64,000 nucleotides of DNA from positions 8,541,836-8,605,835 of the forward strand of contig CM041198.1 in NCBI GenBank assembly GCA_023078555.1. Reading direction: 5' to 3'. This DNA is from Ulva prolifera. Taxonomy: Eukaryota > Chlorophyta > Ulvophyceae > Ulvales > Ulvaceae. A model generated the notes under the pieces. The model did no database searches and was not told where the DNA came from. It worked only from the letters and a program-made list of their open reading frames with translations. Shown piece by piece: positions 50,601-62,500 of the stretch (position 1 is its first letter; each line of letters begins with the position of its first letter). Position numbers and translations under genes: made by a program.

Positions 50601-52281
50601 TGGCGTGTTTCCCTACCTCGGCTTTGTGTGGAAGCTGCTGCGTGCGTTCCCGGGTGCGCTTTCTTCACGGTAGCGTGAACAGGTACATGTGTCACCATGT
50701 GCACGATGTCAGCATCGGATGCTGCACTGCACACTATAACCTGCAGGGTCAGGATCTATCAGTCCCAAGAATCATCCTCGATTGCATGCACAACCACCGG
50801 CCGTCCCCTGTGCACTCAGCATCCGCAAATGCACACGCATGCGGCCCACACTCGTACTTGCGGACAGCACTCGAATGCCGACACCAATGGCGCACGCACG
50901 TCCCCGAGCATCCGTGGGCATGGCCACGCGTGTGCAGGGCGCCCCTTTGTGCTGCTGGAGGTGCGCAGCGTGTCGCTGCGGCTGTGCATGCGGGCCGTCG
51001 GCGTCGACGACGTCGTGCGCGCGCTCGCGACCGTCCTCCGCCGCCACCGCGTCCCCGCCGCCAACTTCGTCGGCCACTCCTTCGGCACCTTTGTCGTCGC
51101 CCACATGCGCAAGCTCTTCCCGGAGACCGTCTCGTCCGTCCTCCTCTGCGACCCGGTACGTGTCATGGCTGGCTGTCATCCTTGCCTGACGGTGATATCT
51201 TTTGCCCGCGTGCTTTCCAGGTGTTATGTATTGCCAGTTACCAGGTACCAGACAGGCCTGAGGTCATACACGTGACACGACCGCACCCAAGCATATGCGC
51301 TTGTCCTCGTTCACACCCTATGCCAGTCCTGTCCTATTTGACACCAAACACAGGTTGTTGTTGAACGGAAGATGCTGTTGCAGCTCCAGCACGGGCGAAG
51401 TCTGCCCCAGCAAGCTGCTGTGACCCTGTTGCGAGTGTGTGTCGGGGTTGTGTCAGTTGGGTAACTTGTGTGGGTGGCTGCAGGTGTGCATGCTCACGTG
51501 CTTCCCGAAGCTGCTGTACAACTTCATCTACCGCGGATTCTCTATCCGCGACGTCCTGGACAACCCCGCCGAGGCTGCTCGCTGGCTCGCGGCCCGCGAC
51601 CTCACCATCGCCGCCACCTTCTGCAGGTGAGCCCCCACCCGCTGCAGCGTCACTCTGAAAATTAGTATTGTTGACCTTCAATGTCAATGTCCTCTTCAGG
51701 ATAACGCTAAGTGTATCCAGGGTCACTGACAATACTGTACCGGGGTAAGCCTGCCCAGATGAGTTCTACGCAGTTGCAAGCTGAACCTCTCCTGTGTGTC
51801 AGCCAGGCTTATTGCTTTCTGCTGTGTATTTGTTCCTGCAGCACGTGGTGCACTTTAGCAGCGTCCGCATTTCCACCGCCAGCACCCGTTGGTCAGTTGA
51901 CCTCGCCAGGATTTGAGATGTGGTGGTGACAGCATGGGCTGCTGCAGGCACTTCTGGTGGCACACGCTGATGCTGTGGCCGTGGGAGCTTCCTGAGCCAA
52001 GTGTGCTGGTGCTGTCGACAAAGGACGCCCTCGTGCCTTCCGAGCTCGTGCGCAAGCAGCTGCGCTCCGGCGGTGTTGACTGGGAGAGTGGAGGGCAGGT
52101 GACAGTGCTGGAACGCGGCGTGCACCACGGCCACTTCTTGTTCATGCCCAAGTGGCAGGACACGATCGTGGAAACATTCCGAGTGGCACTGCTGCAGAAG
52201 GAAAGTTCAGACAAGGCTGCTGAAGGTGCACCACAACCTGGAGAAGCAGTGATCGGCGATGCTCCAGTCAAGCCTGCGTGA
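44648..52281 (+). CDS. Membrane-anchored alpha/beta hydrolase with ~630-residue insertion
   Basis: Eleven exons: 44648-44786, 45003-45240, 45387-45606, 46002-46217, 46862-47083, 47652-48092, 48363-48801, 49781-50653, 50938-51155, 51484-51626 and 51948-52281, all phase-consistent, 1,160 aa. The N-terminus has hydrophobic segments (EILYTFLYSALATACAYAF; VCLEILFFALQ) and then the conserved pre-catalytic region of fungal/plant alpha/beta hydrolases of this type (FISGWFLNIPFDQIRAENVS, ERYECMGFTYW). From about residue 900 comes the catalytic fold: KPIVFLHGVGFG (oxyanion hole), nucleophile elbow GHSFGTF, VLVLSTKDALVPS (acid) and HHGHFLF (His). Between these two conserved parts lie about 630 Ala/Ser/Pro-rich residues encoded by 46862-50560. 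A lipid or ester substrate in a membrane is likely but unproven. The donor at 48092 is the weakest junction. The 48802-49780 intron contains an antisense ORF. Confidence 0.82.
46791..46839. repeat. 12-bp direct repeat in an AT-rich intron patch
   Basis: ATGAGGATTAAT occurs at 46791-46802 and 46828-46839, inside a strikingly AT-rich stretch of about 100 bp (46740-46840) just upstream of an exon of the hydrolase gene. Confidence 0.6.
49200..49204 (-). terminator. TGTAA poly(A) signal of nested ORF
   Basis: Minus-strand TGTAA lies 108 nt downstream of the stop of the 63-aa nested ORF. Confidence 0.4.
49312..49503 (-). CDS. Small hypothetical protein nested antisense in a hydrolase intron
   Basis: The ATG at 49503 opens a 63-residue frame: MSAGEAVALRECLDVTPDDE, then PVRKVPKVITSYFKKFD, DPEQVAATAVRERKD and a stop at 49312. 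The charged, helix-forming composition and lack of the Cys/Pro/Arg bias of noise frames suggest a real protein. It lies wholly within the intron 48802-49780 of the hydrolase gene, on the opposite strand. A minus-strand TGTAA (49204-49200) stands 108 nt after the stop, a normal chlorophyte spacing. I do not recognise the family. It could also be the only coding exon visible of a slightly larger gene. Confidence 0.5.
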   Translation of the reverse strand: MSAGEAVALRECLDVTPDDEPVRKVPKVITSYFKKFDANDPEQVAATAVRERKDAERTQLNPL

Positions 52282-53550
52282 TGGCGCATGCAAAAGCCGC
52301 ACAGTGAGTGGTGGATGTCAGTTGATCAATGTCCAGTGATAAGGAGTGACTGGAGCAGGCGGTTAGCATCGGCGTAGTCTGTGCTGCATGCTCGCCAGAT
52401 GTAGAAGCTTACAGTAGGCAGAAGTATTGACACATAGTGCTGGGTGTTGCCCGGGTCCAGCAGAGGTGCATGGTGAGCGCGGTGAATTGTTGCGCGCCTG
52501 TGCGGCCATGCAATATTCGCGTGGTAGGCGAGAGGATTTTTCGCGAGGCTTGAGTGAGATGGTGCATTGTCATCAGTAGGCCATGCGGTTTGGTGTTAAC
52601 ATGTACTGGTTCAGCAAAGGCCAATGCTGTGATCATGGTGATATGATGGTGTGCTGTTCATGACCACATGTGCATTCGTCTCTGCGGAAAGGCAATTGGC
52701 ACTGCAATTTTGATTATTGGATGCTAGATAAGCCTGTATCGGATTGATAATCTTTCAGGCTTAATGTAGGTGACGCCGCCCTAATGATGGTGCTCAGTTT
52801 GTTCTCGTGAAAACGTTTTTTCACTTGCCATATCTCATCAGGCAATATACTGTTGTAGGCCGGGCCCATTCGCTGCATCAAAAGCCAGTGGTGCTAGATT
52901 CCTTGTGTGTTCAGTTTACGGTGAAGTTCCAACATCACTCTCAAACATTTGCGCATTGAATCACAGGACATAACTGATGCAGGAAGCAGCAGCAGACCGT
53001 ATACAGTGCCATTGTGAATGTTTCTACTGCACATCGCGAGACATTTTTCAGCAGAGGTGGGACCGATGTGCCCCTGACAAGTTCTCCCATTGACAAGTGC
53101 CTGGCATGTTGCTACGTGACGGCGCAGCCTTGAACATCTCAGCTTGGACCATGTGCGGTTGAGAGACCAAGCTGGGCGTCCTGCATCCCCTGCCGGAGCT
53201 TCAGCGTACCCTGCGATAGCTCTGTTCCCTGAGGGTTGGAGGAGTGACCATGAGTGTTCCACATTGGCCGCGGCCATCCCCAAGGTTCCTACATATATTT
53301 TTAGGGCCAGCTTGATTCATCCAGCGAATCTATTCAGTGCCACTGTTGAGGGCACCACATAGCACCGGTGTCTGCGCTCCATGCCGCACGGCGAAGGTGC
53401 ATGCGTGGCCAATAGCACCATTCTGAAGAGGTCTGTAGTTCCAGAGAGTCAGCAGACCAGCTGGTCGAGCCACATCCTCAACAACAGATAAGCCATGCTT
53501 TTATAAAAGTAGTGGTGAAAGTTCTGTGCACCTCAGCCGTCCCTGTTTTG
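52282..53550. other. Convergent spacer, no gene recognised
   Basis: About 1.3 kb between the stop of the hydrolase gene (+) and the stop of the ARM-repeat gene (-). It should contain both 3' UTRs. A 129-codon minus-strand frame (53283-52894) has no recognisable domain and a noise-like composition. Confidence 0.4.
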
Positions 53551-56500
53551 CTAGTTTCCAAGATCCTTGTCTTGCTTCTTCAGGACACGCATGACCCGAT
53601 CTGTCGACCACTCCGTATTTGCTGGATCTGTGGGATCGTAGCATATCCTCCTGAACATCAGATCAAGCAGGATCTCCAGCTTTGCCGCCAGTGGCCGAGC
53701 CTTGGCCGCATCGGTCGCCTTGAAAATGTCAGGTACCAGACTCGCCGCCGATGTGTCTCCTGCAGCCACTACACTTATCGACAACAGCACGCAGAGTTCA
53801 GGGAGCACACGTTTGAAACCCGTGGCGCAGTTGCAGTTGCAGGTCCCCAACCGACAGAACCAACCACCCAATCATGACACCGCCCCGTCTCAGCTTGCAA
53901 CACTCCGGCCCAGGCTCTACAGCAAGAAGAGGCGCAGACCTGAGCTCTTCGAGAGCGCCCACTGCAGGGAGTTGATGCCGGCCTCCGCCATGTCGCTGGC
54001 CATCGGGAGCATCTTGGAGTCCGCGATGAGGCCGAGTGCCTCGAGGAAGTCCACAAACGTCAGCGACTCAAACTTGGAGTAGTCCCTGACCTCGTCCACC
54101 GTCGCCATGCGCGACCACACGTAGCACAGCATCGCGTTCTGAAGCGTGAAGTCGTCGTCCACGAGCTCGAGCGCCTCCATCATCTTCATCCAGCCGTCCG
54201 GCTTCACCAGCTGCACCGCGGCGCCACTGTCACCAGCCCAGTCCAGCACACGCCCCACATGGCACACGCCCTCCCCCGCGCACGTGCCCCCAGATCCGCC
54301 CGTGCTCAAAGAGCACCGGTTTGCAAACACCCGCACTGCGCATCGCATGCACCACTGGAGCCAGAGCATGATCCGATCCGCGCTGAATTGACAAAGCAGG
54401 ATCACAATCGGCCACGCACACGACAGCCTGTCACAGCCGGTTGTGTGTTATGTATGCCACACATGGTACGGCCGCAGCCTCACCCCCCCCTCCCGCCAAA
54501 AACCACGCAAGGTCTAGCGGATGTGACCCCGGCGCAATGGAGCCCATCTCGGTGTGGCTTCCATGCCATGCACTGGCCCATGCTCACGTAATCTGCTCCC
54601 CCAGAGCATGCGGACTGGCTGTGGCTGTGTGAACGCACCTTGGTGCGCAGGCCCCCCGACGGCGGCCGCAGCCGCCAGCGGGAGTACAGCGCGCGCAGCA
54701 CGGCCTCGTGCTTCTTCAGCAGGTCGTCCACAGCCTCGCAGTACAGGCGGGTGCGGCGGAAGTGGTTGAGCTCGACACGCGCCGCCGCCGGCACGTGGGG
54801 CTCCAGGTTGTGTGCCACCAGTGTGTCGAGCGCCTCGGCCGGGGGCACCAGCGCGGCGCCCTTGCCGTACTTGGCGATCGCGATGCGGACAAGCGCCTCG
54901 AGGAACTCCCACCGGAACAGCAGGTTGTCGCTGCCGACCGCGAGCTTGCCGTCCTTTGGCTTCTCCTGTGGCATGTGCGCAGCGGATGCAGTAGGGCTCA
55001 CATATCACTGCCATGCTGTACGTAACCGTAGACGCCACAGAGTGTCGAGGGTTCTTTCAAGTTTGCCAGGTGCATCCACTTCAATTCATGCACAGTGATG
55101 TGTGAAGAGTTTGCAACGCGATTCAAATGCCTATGACCAAGTGAACGTATCCCAACATGCCTCGTTTTACTGGACGTCAACCAACCCGCCTGAGTGTGGA
55201 ACCGCTGCAGGCCCCAGACTGCCATCGCTACCATCTGCATGAGATTAGCAGAGGCAAAATCTGCACAGGATCAGGGGCGGGAACAGCCGCGGCGCACCTT
55301 GCGGGTGCAGACGATGAAGGCGGTGTCGAGGTCCGATCGCTTGACGCCCTGGCTCTCATTGTCCGGGATCTGGCAGTCGTCGAGCAGCGAGGAGAACTCG
55401 TTGAGGCCCATGAAGAACGGCACGGTGGACACGGAGCACGAGTAGAACATGTGCGCCGGCACGAGGCGCTCGTAGTGCCGCTGCAGCGCGGCGCGCACCG
55501 CGGCCACCGCCGCCGCCTCGCCGTCGCCGCCGTCCTTTGTGCCGCGGCACTCTCGCGCCAGAAAGTTCTGGGAAAACTTCTCCTGCACTTTTGACCGGGT
55601 ATCAGCCACTGTCCCCGCCACTGCCTCCCCTGTTTACTTTCCTCAACAGTGCTCGAATATGCCACACAGCGACGTGTACGATCTGACTCCACTGTAGCGA
55701 CAAGCTGTGCACATGTCGCTCCAGCCCCAGTACCTTGCAGATGACAGTGCACAGCACGATGACAAAGCCAGAGAGCCGGGGTCACCAGAGACTATCGCAT
55801 CGCCAGAGATTACCACACGTGTCAACACCCCCCTCCTGTCATTCAATGTAATCTCCTCGCAAGGCCTTGCCGCCGGCGTCCTTGGCACTGACCGAGGCGT
55901 CCGCGTCAATAGATGGCAACATCATGATGGCTGCTTTGGCCGCAGGCGCGGCAGCAGCGGGTGCGCACCTTGGCCATGAGCTTTGCCCAGTCGGCATCAA
56001 ACATGCTCTCGAGGACGCGGGGGGTGTCGAAGTAGTCCTTCGCATCGCACTGCTGCGGGCCGCGCTTCGCCCGCGCCGCAAAGATCGACTTGGGCAGCTC
56101 CCAGGGCTCCTTCTCCACTGCCAGGGGCGCCTCGACGTCCTCCCGCCGGGTCGTCACGACCGTCTTGACGAGCGTGCTCGCCTCGACCACAAACTGCGCC
56201 ACGGCCGCCGCTAGGACTGGTGCTGGCGGGTTGAAACTGAGAGGCTGGGCGGCAGCGCGTACAGCAGCTGCCGGGAAAGTGGAATACATTGGCTCAGGTT
56301 TGACCAGACGTTCACGTCGGTGCACACCACCTCCGTTAGAATGTCCTACCAGGACAGAATTCCTGACTGGCTCCAGGTGCAAACACCACAGCAGGTAGCG
56401 GCACCGCGCCTGGGACGGCCATGAATGGTCAGAACTGGATGTGCATTCGATATTAAGCTCTGGTTGACTCTGGGAAATAAGACAGGATCATTGGCAAGCA

Positions 56501-59500
56501 CAATGCAGGTGAGAGCAGGGGGCACCTGGAGGGGCTGCTCCGCGAGATCGCCAAACGCGGCGCGGTCGTTCAGCACATGCGGCCGCCGGACGGTCAGCGT
56601 GTGCCGCTCCGGCATTGGCACAAGCGGTGGCGCGGGCTTGTACGGGATGAAGGGTGGCGCAGATCCGGGGGGCTTTGCGATGACGTCCATGACGTCGGCG
56701 AGCGGCATCGACTGCTGCAGCGCGCCCGGCACCGAGTTCGGCTTCGCCGGCGGCACCGGCGGCGGCACCTCGTGCTCGCTCTGCATGCATGAAATCTCCG
56801 CTGTCATGCCTCCGTACGAAACCTCCACAGACTTCTGGTCGAGCATCAGGTCATTACAAGATACACTGTGTCCATTAGCATTTGTGATCGTCCGTTTGGG
56901 TGATGTGGGTACTGTCAAACAGCATGATCCCTTCTGCAACAGGGTGTGCAAGTGTGAATGGCTGTGGACAAATGCCTGAGGAACTGCTGCTGCTTGCCAC
57001 ACACTTCCCAATCGTATGAGATGCACTGCTGGCATGGGCGGCGTGACCACCCTGGCCAAATCCCAGCCTGCCCGCCGGACAGGTCAAGTGCAGCAGAAAC
57101 ACAGGCTCTGGCTGTCAGCGGATGCTGCGCATTAACAAGCCGGGGGTCGCAATGGCCCCACCCTGTACGCGTCAGGGCCGGCATGCAGCGGAGCAGCAGC
57201 AGGTTAGAAGGCAGCCCCTGCACAATGTGCTCGAGCCATATGATGCCGCAGGCATGCACAGGCATGGGCAGCCTGTGCGCACCTGGACGCGGCCGGCGTT
57301 GTAGTACATAAAGCCGAGCTGGCCGTTCGGCAACTGGTACACGGGGAAGAGGTCCTTGTGCACCCGGCTGCCGGGCTCGTGCGCAAAGACCGTCAGCGTC
57401 GGCCGCTGCGAGCTGCCGTTGCTGAGGCCCTCCCGCGGCTGGAACGAGATCGTCGTGCGCGCCCGCTGCGGCCCCATGACGACGCTGAGTGGAAGCGAGC
57501 CGCCGGCCTGCGGCGCCAGCGGCCCGCCGCGGTGTTGTGGCGATCTAGGCGCCTGCATACGGGTGCTAAACGCTAGGGACCGCTTCGCAGTTTAGGCTGC
57601 TGCTCATGTGACACCTCTGTGTTTCTGGTCTTCTGGAGACCAGAAACACAGACTTTGGGCCTTTCAATGCTACGTGATCAGAATTGAAGGATCTACAGTT
57701 GACAGACAGATGCGCACCTCTGCCACTGGAAGCGGCCCGACCTCGCCGCTGCGTGTGTCAGGTCGCAGAACAGTCAGCGGCACCTGCCCGCCCCGCCGTT
57801 CTGCTGTGGACGGCCGGATGTGTATCGCGCGGACCTCCGGCCCGACACGCCCGTCCCGGTCGAGCTCCCGCGCAGCCGCCGTGAGAACCCCCGCGGCCTC
57901 CGTCGGCGCGTCGGTGCACAGCAGCCGCGCCGCGACGCCCGAAGCCGGAGCGCTGTTTGCCGTCGACTGCCGGTACTCGCTCACCGCCGGAGCCCACCGG
58001 GCGCGGCCGCGCTGCGCCATGCGCTCCGGCGTCTGGTCCCACATCGCCGTCATCGGCCGCCGGAGAGCGGCAGCAAGCAGCGGGAACCCTGACCGCTCGT
58101 TGCGCCATTCCCCGGTCTCAGGGTCGACCATCTTGAACGACTTCGTGTGCAGGCTGACGTGGCTGGACTCCTCCTCTTGAAGGCCCTGGAACGTAATATC
58201 TGCCCAGACCTGGAACAACTTCGTCGCCTGCATGTCCTCATCAATCTCGGCGCTGTTCCCTGTCCCGCCGCCCTGCGTGTCGCCGTACTCTGCTGCGTCG
58301 TCACCGCCGCCGGTGCCTAGTGGCGGCTTCATCCGCCCTCCAGCGCCGCCAAACGACATTCCCGGAGGCGCCTGATCCCGGCGCAACACCGGCGCAAACG
58401 CGGCCTTCGGCAGCACGCGCAACGGTAGCGTTGTGTCGATGCTGCGCCCGGCGCTATCAAAGCCCCCTCGCACACGCGTCCGCCGCCCCCGGGGCTCCTC
58501 GGACCGACTCCGCGGCACCGGTGGCAGCAACACCCCGGCGGCGCCGGCCGGGCCCCGCCCCTCCTGCGACCCCACAATCGCCGCAGCAGCGGCCCGCAGC
58601 CGCGTCGGCACGCCGAGCAGCTCCTGCTGCACCGCGAGCGCGCCCGAGAGCTCCATGCGGTACAGCCGCGAGCGGTTCTGCACATGCGCCGCGATGTTCG
58701 TGACGGTCGCCGTGAGCATGTCGGCGATCGCCTGCTCCCGGTCGAGTTGCGGGCCGCAGCGCCCCTCCGGCGCCGCAAGCGCCCCCCGTGCGACTGCGGC
58801 CAGGAGTGTGCGCCCGCCCAGCAGCGACCGCATGCCACGCTTTGCCAGCGCAAGCTGGTTCAGCTTGGTGGTGGAGAGGTTGAGCAGTGCGGCTGCAGTG
58901 TAGTGCAGCGTGTCCAGCACGCCATCCGCGTTCGCCATGTCCCGTGTGAACTCTGCGGGGTCGTCCTCCAGCAGGCTTGCAAACACAAACGGCCGCGTCG
59001 GGAGGCCCTTGCCGGCGCACAGCTGCGCATACCGGCCGCAGCCGACTTGCAGCAGCTTGATGAGCGCCGAAACGGCGCCCTGGTGAGCCGCAACGGCCTT
59101 TGCATCCGCAAGGGTGGCGGTCGGATTGGGGGCTCCACGTGGGGCGGCAAAAAGGGTGCGCGCCAGGTTGCGTGCGCCAACCATCTCAAGCAGAGGGACC
59201 TGCAGAATCATGCTCCCAGCCATGGAACCCTCCAGCGCATGGCCCACATATCTTGCAAAGCACTGCACTCGAGCACTCCCCGCAAACATCGACTGAGCTG
59301 CGACCGCGGGGGGAGCTTCATAGCATGTGTGCGCAGCGGTGTCTTTACAAAAAAGTGATCAAGGCGAAGCATACACGAGACATGTGTTTGGTTTGCATAG
59401 CGGTGCTACTGCCACGTGACCTTCTGCCGTGCCACAACACCATGTCTTCAAAGCCGTTGGGGCAAGCGTCATCGCCTGGCAGAACATCAATCCAAAGCAA

Positions 59501-62500
59501 ACTGGAACCACTGAAACTATGATGCTCTCACATGAAATGGCATCTGATTCGGATGCCCCAATAAGTATCGGGCGCCTGTGTGTCTCTCTCCCTGTGATAA
59601 GACAGCGCGCGCTGACCACACATCTCAACACATGCACAGCCACAGGGCCCGCACCTTGCTGCGCACGAGGACGATGTTTGCCGCAAGCATCGGCACGAGG
59701 CCGCCGATCGAGGCCGTGTTGTGCACCGACTCCGCGAGGCTCGCGAGGAAGCCCGCGGCCATGACGCGCACTGAGTGCGGCCAGTGCGGCTGCACGATGA
59801 TGTCGAGCAGTGGCACGGCGAGGCCCTTCTCGACGACGTAGCGCTCCGCGCCCGGCCGCCGCGCGCACACGTTCCACATCGTCAGCAGCGACAGCTGCAC
59901 GATCTTCCACGCCTGCGGCAGCCGCACGGTGAGGCAGAGGCAGAGGATCTCGTACGCGCGCAGCATCGCGGGGCTGTCGTCGCAGATCGGCTCCGGCCGC
60001 GGCACGTCGACGCTCCACCACACGGCGGGCGGCGTGCCGCGCTCGTCGGCGGGCGCGGGCGGGGGGGCCGCGCAGAAGACATCGTCACGGAGCGGGGGCA
60101 GCGGCTCGTCGTCGTCGATGATGAAGAGGCACATCGATGCGACGAGGAACTCGAACAGCTTCAGGAGGGGGGCCTTCACGGTGTCCCTGCGTGGCAAAAC
60201 CCGGACTCTGGATGGATGCACGCATCGGCATCGCTCAGACCTGGGCACAGCTGTACATTACATGTATACATGCTACAATGGCCAGCCGTTTGCTCAGGGA
60301 GGATGACATCAGCATCCATGTCATGCTGGGCGTGGACCATCTAGCTGCGCAGCAATACCCATGAAGTATATGCCGAGATGCCGTACCGCAGGAGCAACAG
60401 CATGCGGGAATTTTGACACAAGGGCGTGAGGGAGCGATTGCCCTGCTTGTTGAGCATACGGATGGGAACTTCTGTGAAGAACAGGCATGCGCGGACACAG
60501 GCACCGCCCAGGAGGTACAGGATGTTCAGGACTTGGCTATGTCCATGCCCGCTGTGGTCTGGCCAAGCAGGAGTGCAGGTCACGCTGGTTGAGTACGCCT
60601 GAGGCGACATGAAGGCTGGGAACACACGAGGTCATATTGAGCAGGTTGGGGGCCCAGCTCTCCCCCACCCGCACAAGCATGTCGAGGCCCCAGTTGGTGT
60701 TGGAGACATCCTCAAAGTGCTCGATCGGCACTGCATCTGTGGGGACCTCATCAGCCAGCTTGCTCAGTCCAGGGTTACTCTGCAGCAGTACCATCTTGCT
60801 AGGGCTCGACTGCAAGGGGGGCTCGTCTTCAAACACAGCCCGGCCGCTGTCCAGGCGTTCTGGCACGTCATCCCCAGAGGGGAGCTGTGACAGCAGCGAT
60901 GGAGCCGCCTCTGCCAAGTCATGCCCCCCGCCGTCTGCTACCACCTTGCTTTCATCCGCTTCACCTACCGGATCCAAAGTGCTCGTGGGACTGACGCCTT
61001 GAGCGGCGGGGTTTCTCTTCTCACGCAGGCTCCGACTCTTAGAGAGCCTTGCTGGGTCAACTTGTGTATCTGTTCCGCGCATGACAAGCAGATCTTCCTG
61101 GAGCTCATGAACGTCCACAACGTCCTGCAGAGTGGGCCAGGAGGTCGTCTATTGCCCGTCCCCGGTTCATTGTCGCTACTGCAGGGGACCGGCAGCCTGG
61201 ATCACCGCCTTGCCTCAGTGCACAGTTCATAGTGCTCTGCTGCTGCGAGATGGCCACATCCAGAGTCTGTCAGGATGCATGGAGACAGCGACTAGTTGTA
61301 CAGGATTTGGCAGGGTATAGCCCTTTCTGTGCGACAGCGGAAGCAGCCTTCGGAAGCGGATCTTCGGGTTGAACACGCAGGCTGGGCAACCCCAGCCGCT
61401 ATCACCTACACGCCTTAGATCATGCGCAGCCCGGCAGGGACACACACCTGCATCTGGCCTTTCAGAGTTGTGCTGAGCACTGGATTATCAGCAAAGGCTG
61501 TCCCAAGGATGTGGCGATTATGCGGGCTGCGCAGCAGGATCCACACGGCCGCCATGAGGTTCTCCACCATCAGCAGGTTGCCATTGTTGTTGAGGAGCGT
61601 CGCCAGCATGACCAGCGGAGCCGCGTCCAGGTCGCCCGCCATCGTGGACAGGTACATCACACCCACGCTCGCCGCCATCTCCACAATCGCCTTGCACTGC
61701 ACGTCTGGCGGCGGAGCCAGCGCTGCTTGCAGCAGACAATCCTGCGCCCCAAATAGACGGCGTGTCAGCCGCGATCCCCTCAGACTGGAACCGGGTTCAC
61801 GACCCGCCAGTCAGCCATAGCAGATGGCCACTCATTTTGCAGCCGCCAGCGAACCCATGTCCACACTTGATCTGTAGAATCATCATCCATGCGAGCCCAC
61901 AGTGCAATGCAACATGCGAACGCTCGTTCGGAAGCAGATCCAGGCGCCACTCCATGTCAAGCACTACACCGCGGTGATCACCAAGCGCCGCCAGCATCCG
62001 CACCAGGGCACCCTGCTCCAGGAGGGAAAGGCGGTAGGGGCCGGTGAGGCACTCGTCGCCGCGGGCGCCCATGTTGTGGCAGGCGAGGAAGGACAGCGCG
62101 CACGCCGCCGACGCGCGCACGTGGCCCGACTGCTCAAACACGCCACGGTCGTGCACCTTCGCGAGCAGCATCAGCGCCGCCACGGCGCCGTGATTCTTGT
62201 CCCCTGCCATGAGCACCTCCGCGCAGCGCGCGTTGCTCGCGAGGGACGCCATCGTCGCCGCGATGCAGTGCGCCACGCGCCCCAGCGGGTACCTGCACCG
62301 GCTCACCACCTACGCCACCCAGCGACACATCACACCCGCCCTCAACACCACACCCGAATGCCCCCGGCAGAGCACATATCAGCATGCCCCAGTGCCGCGC
62401 TGCTGCATGCTGGATACCTCTGGCGCCCCGGTCGGCCCTAGCTGCGCATTTGAAGTGCCGACACCTCCGCAACTGCCTGCTGCTCATACTCCACACTCAC

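Noticed and set aside
52894-53283. 129-codon minus-strand frame in the 52.3-53.6 kb spacer
   Set aside because: No domain, mixed Cys/Arg/Ser noise composition, and no supporting splice or poly(A) context.
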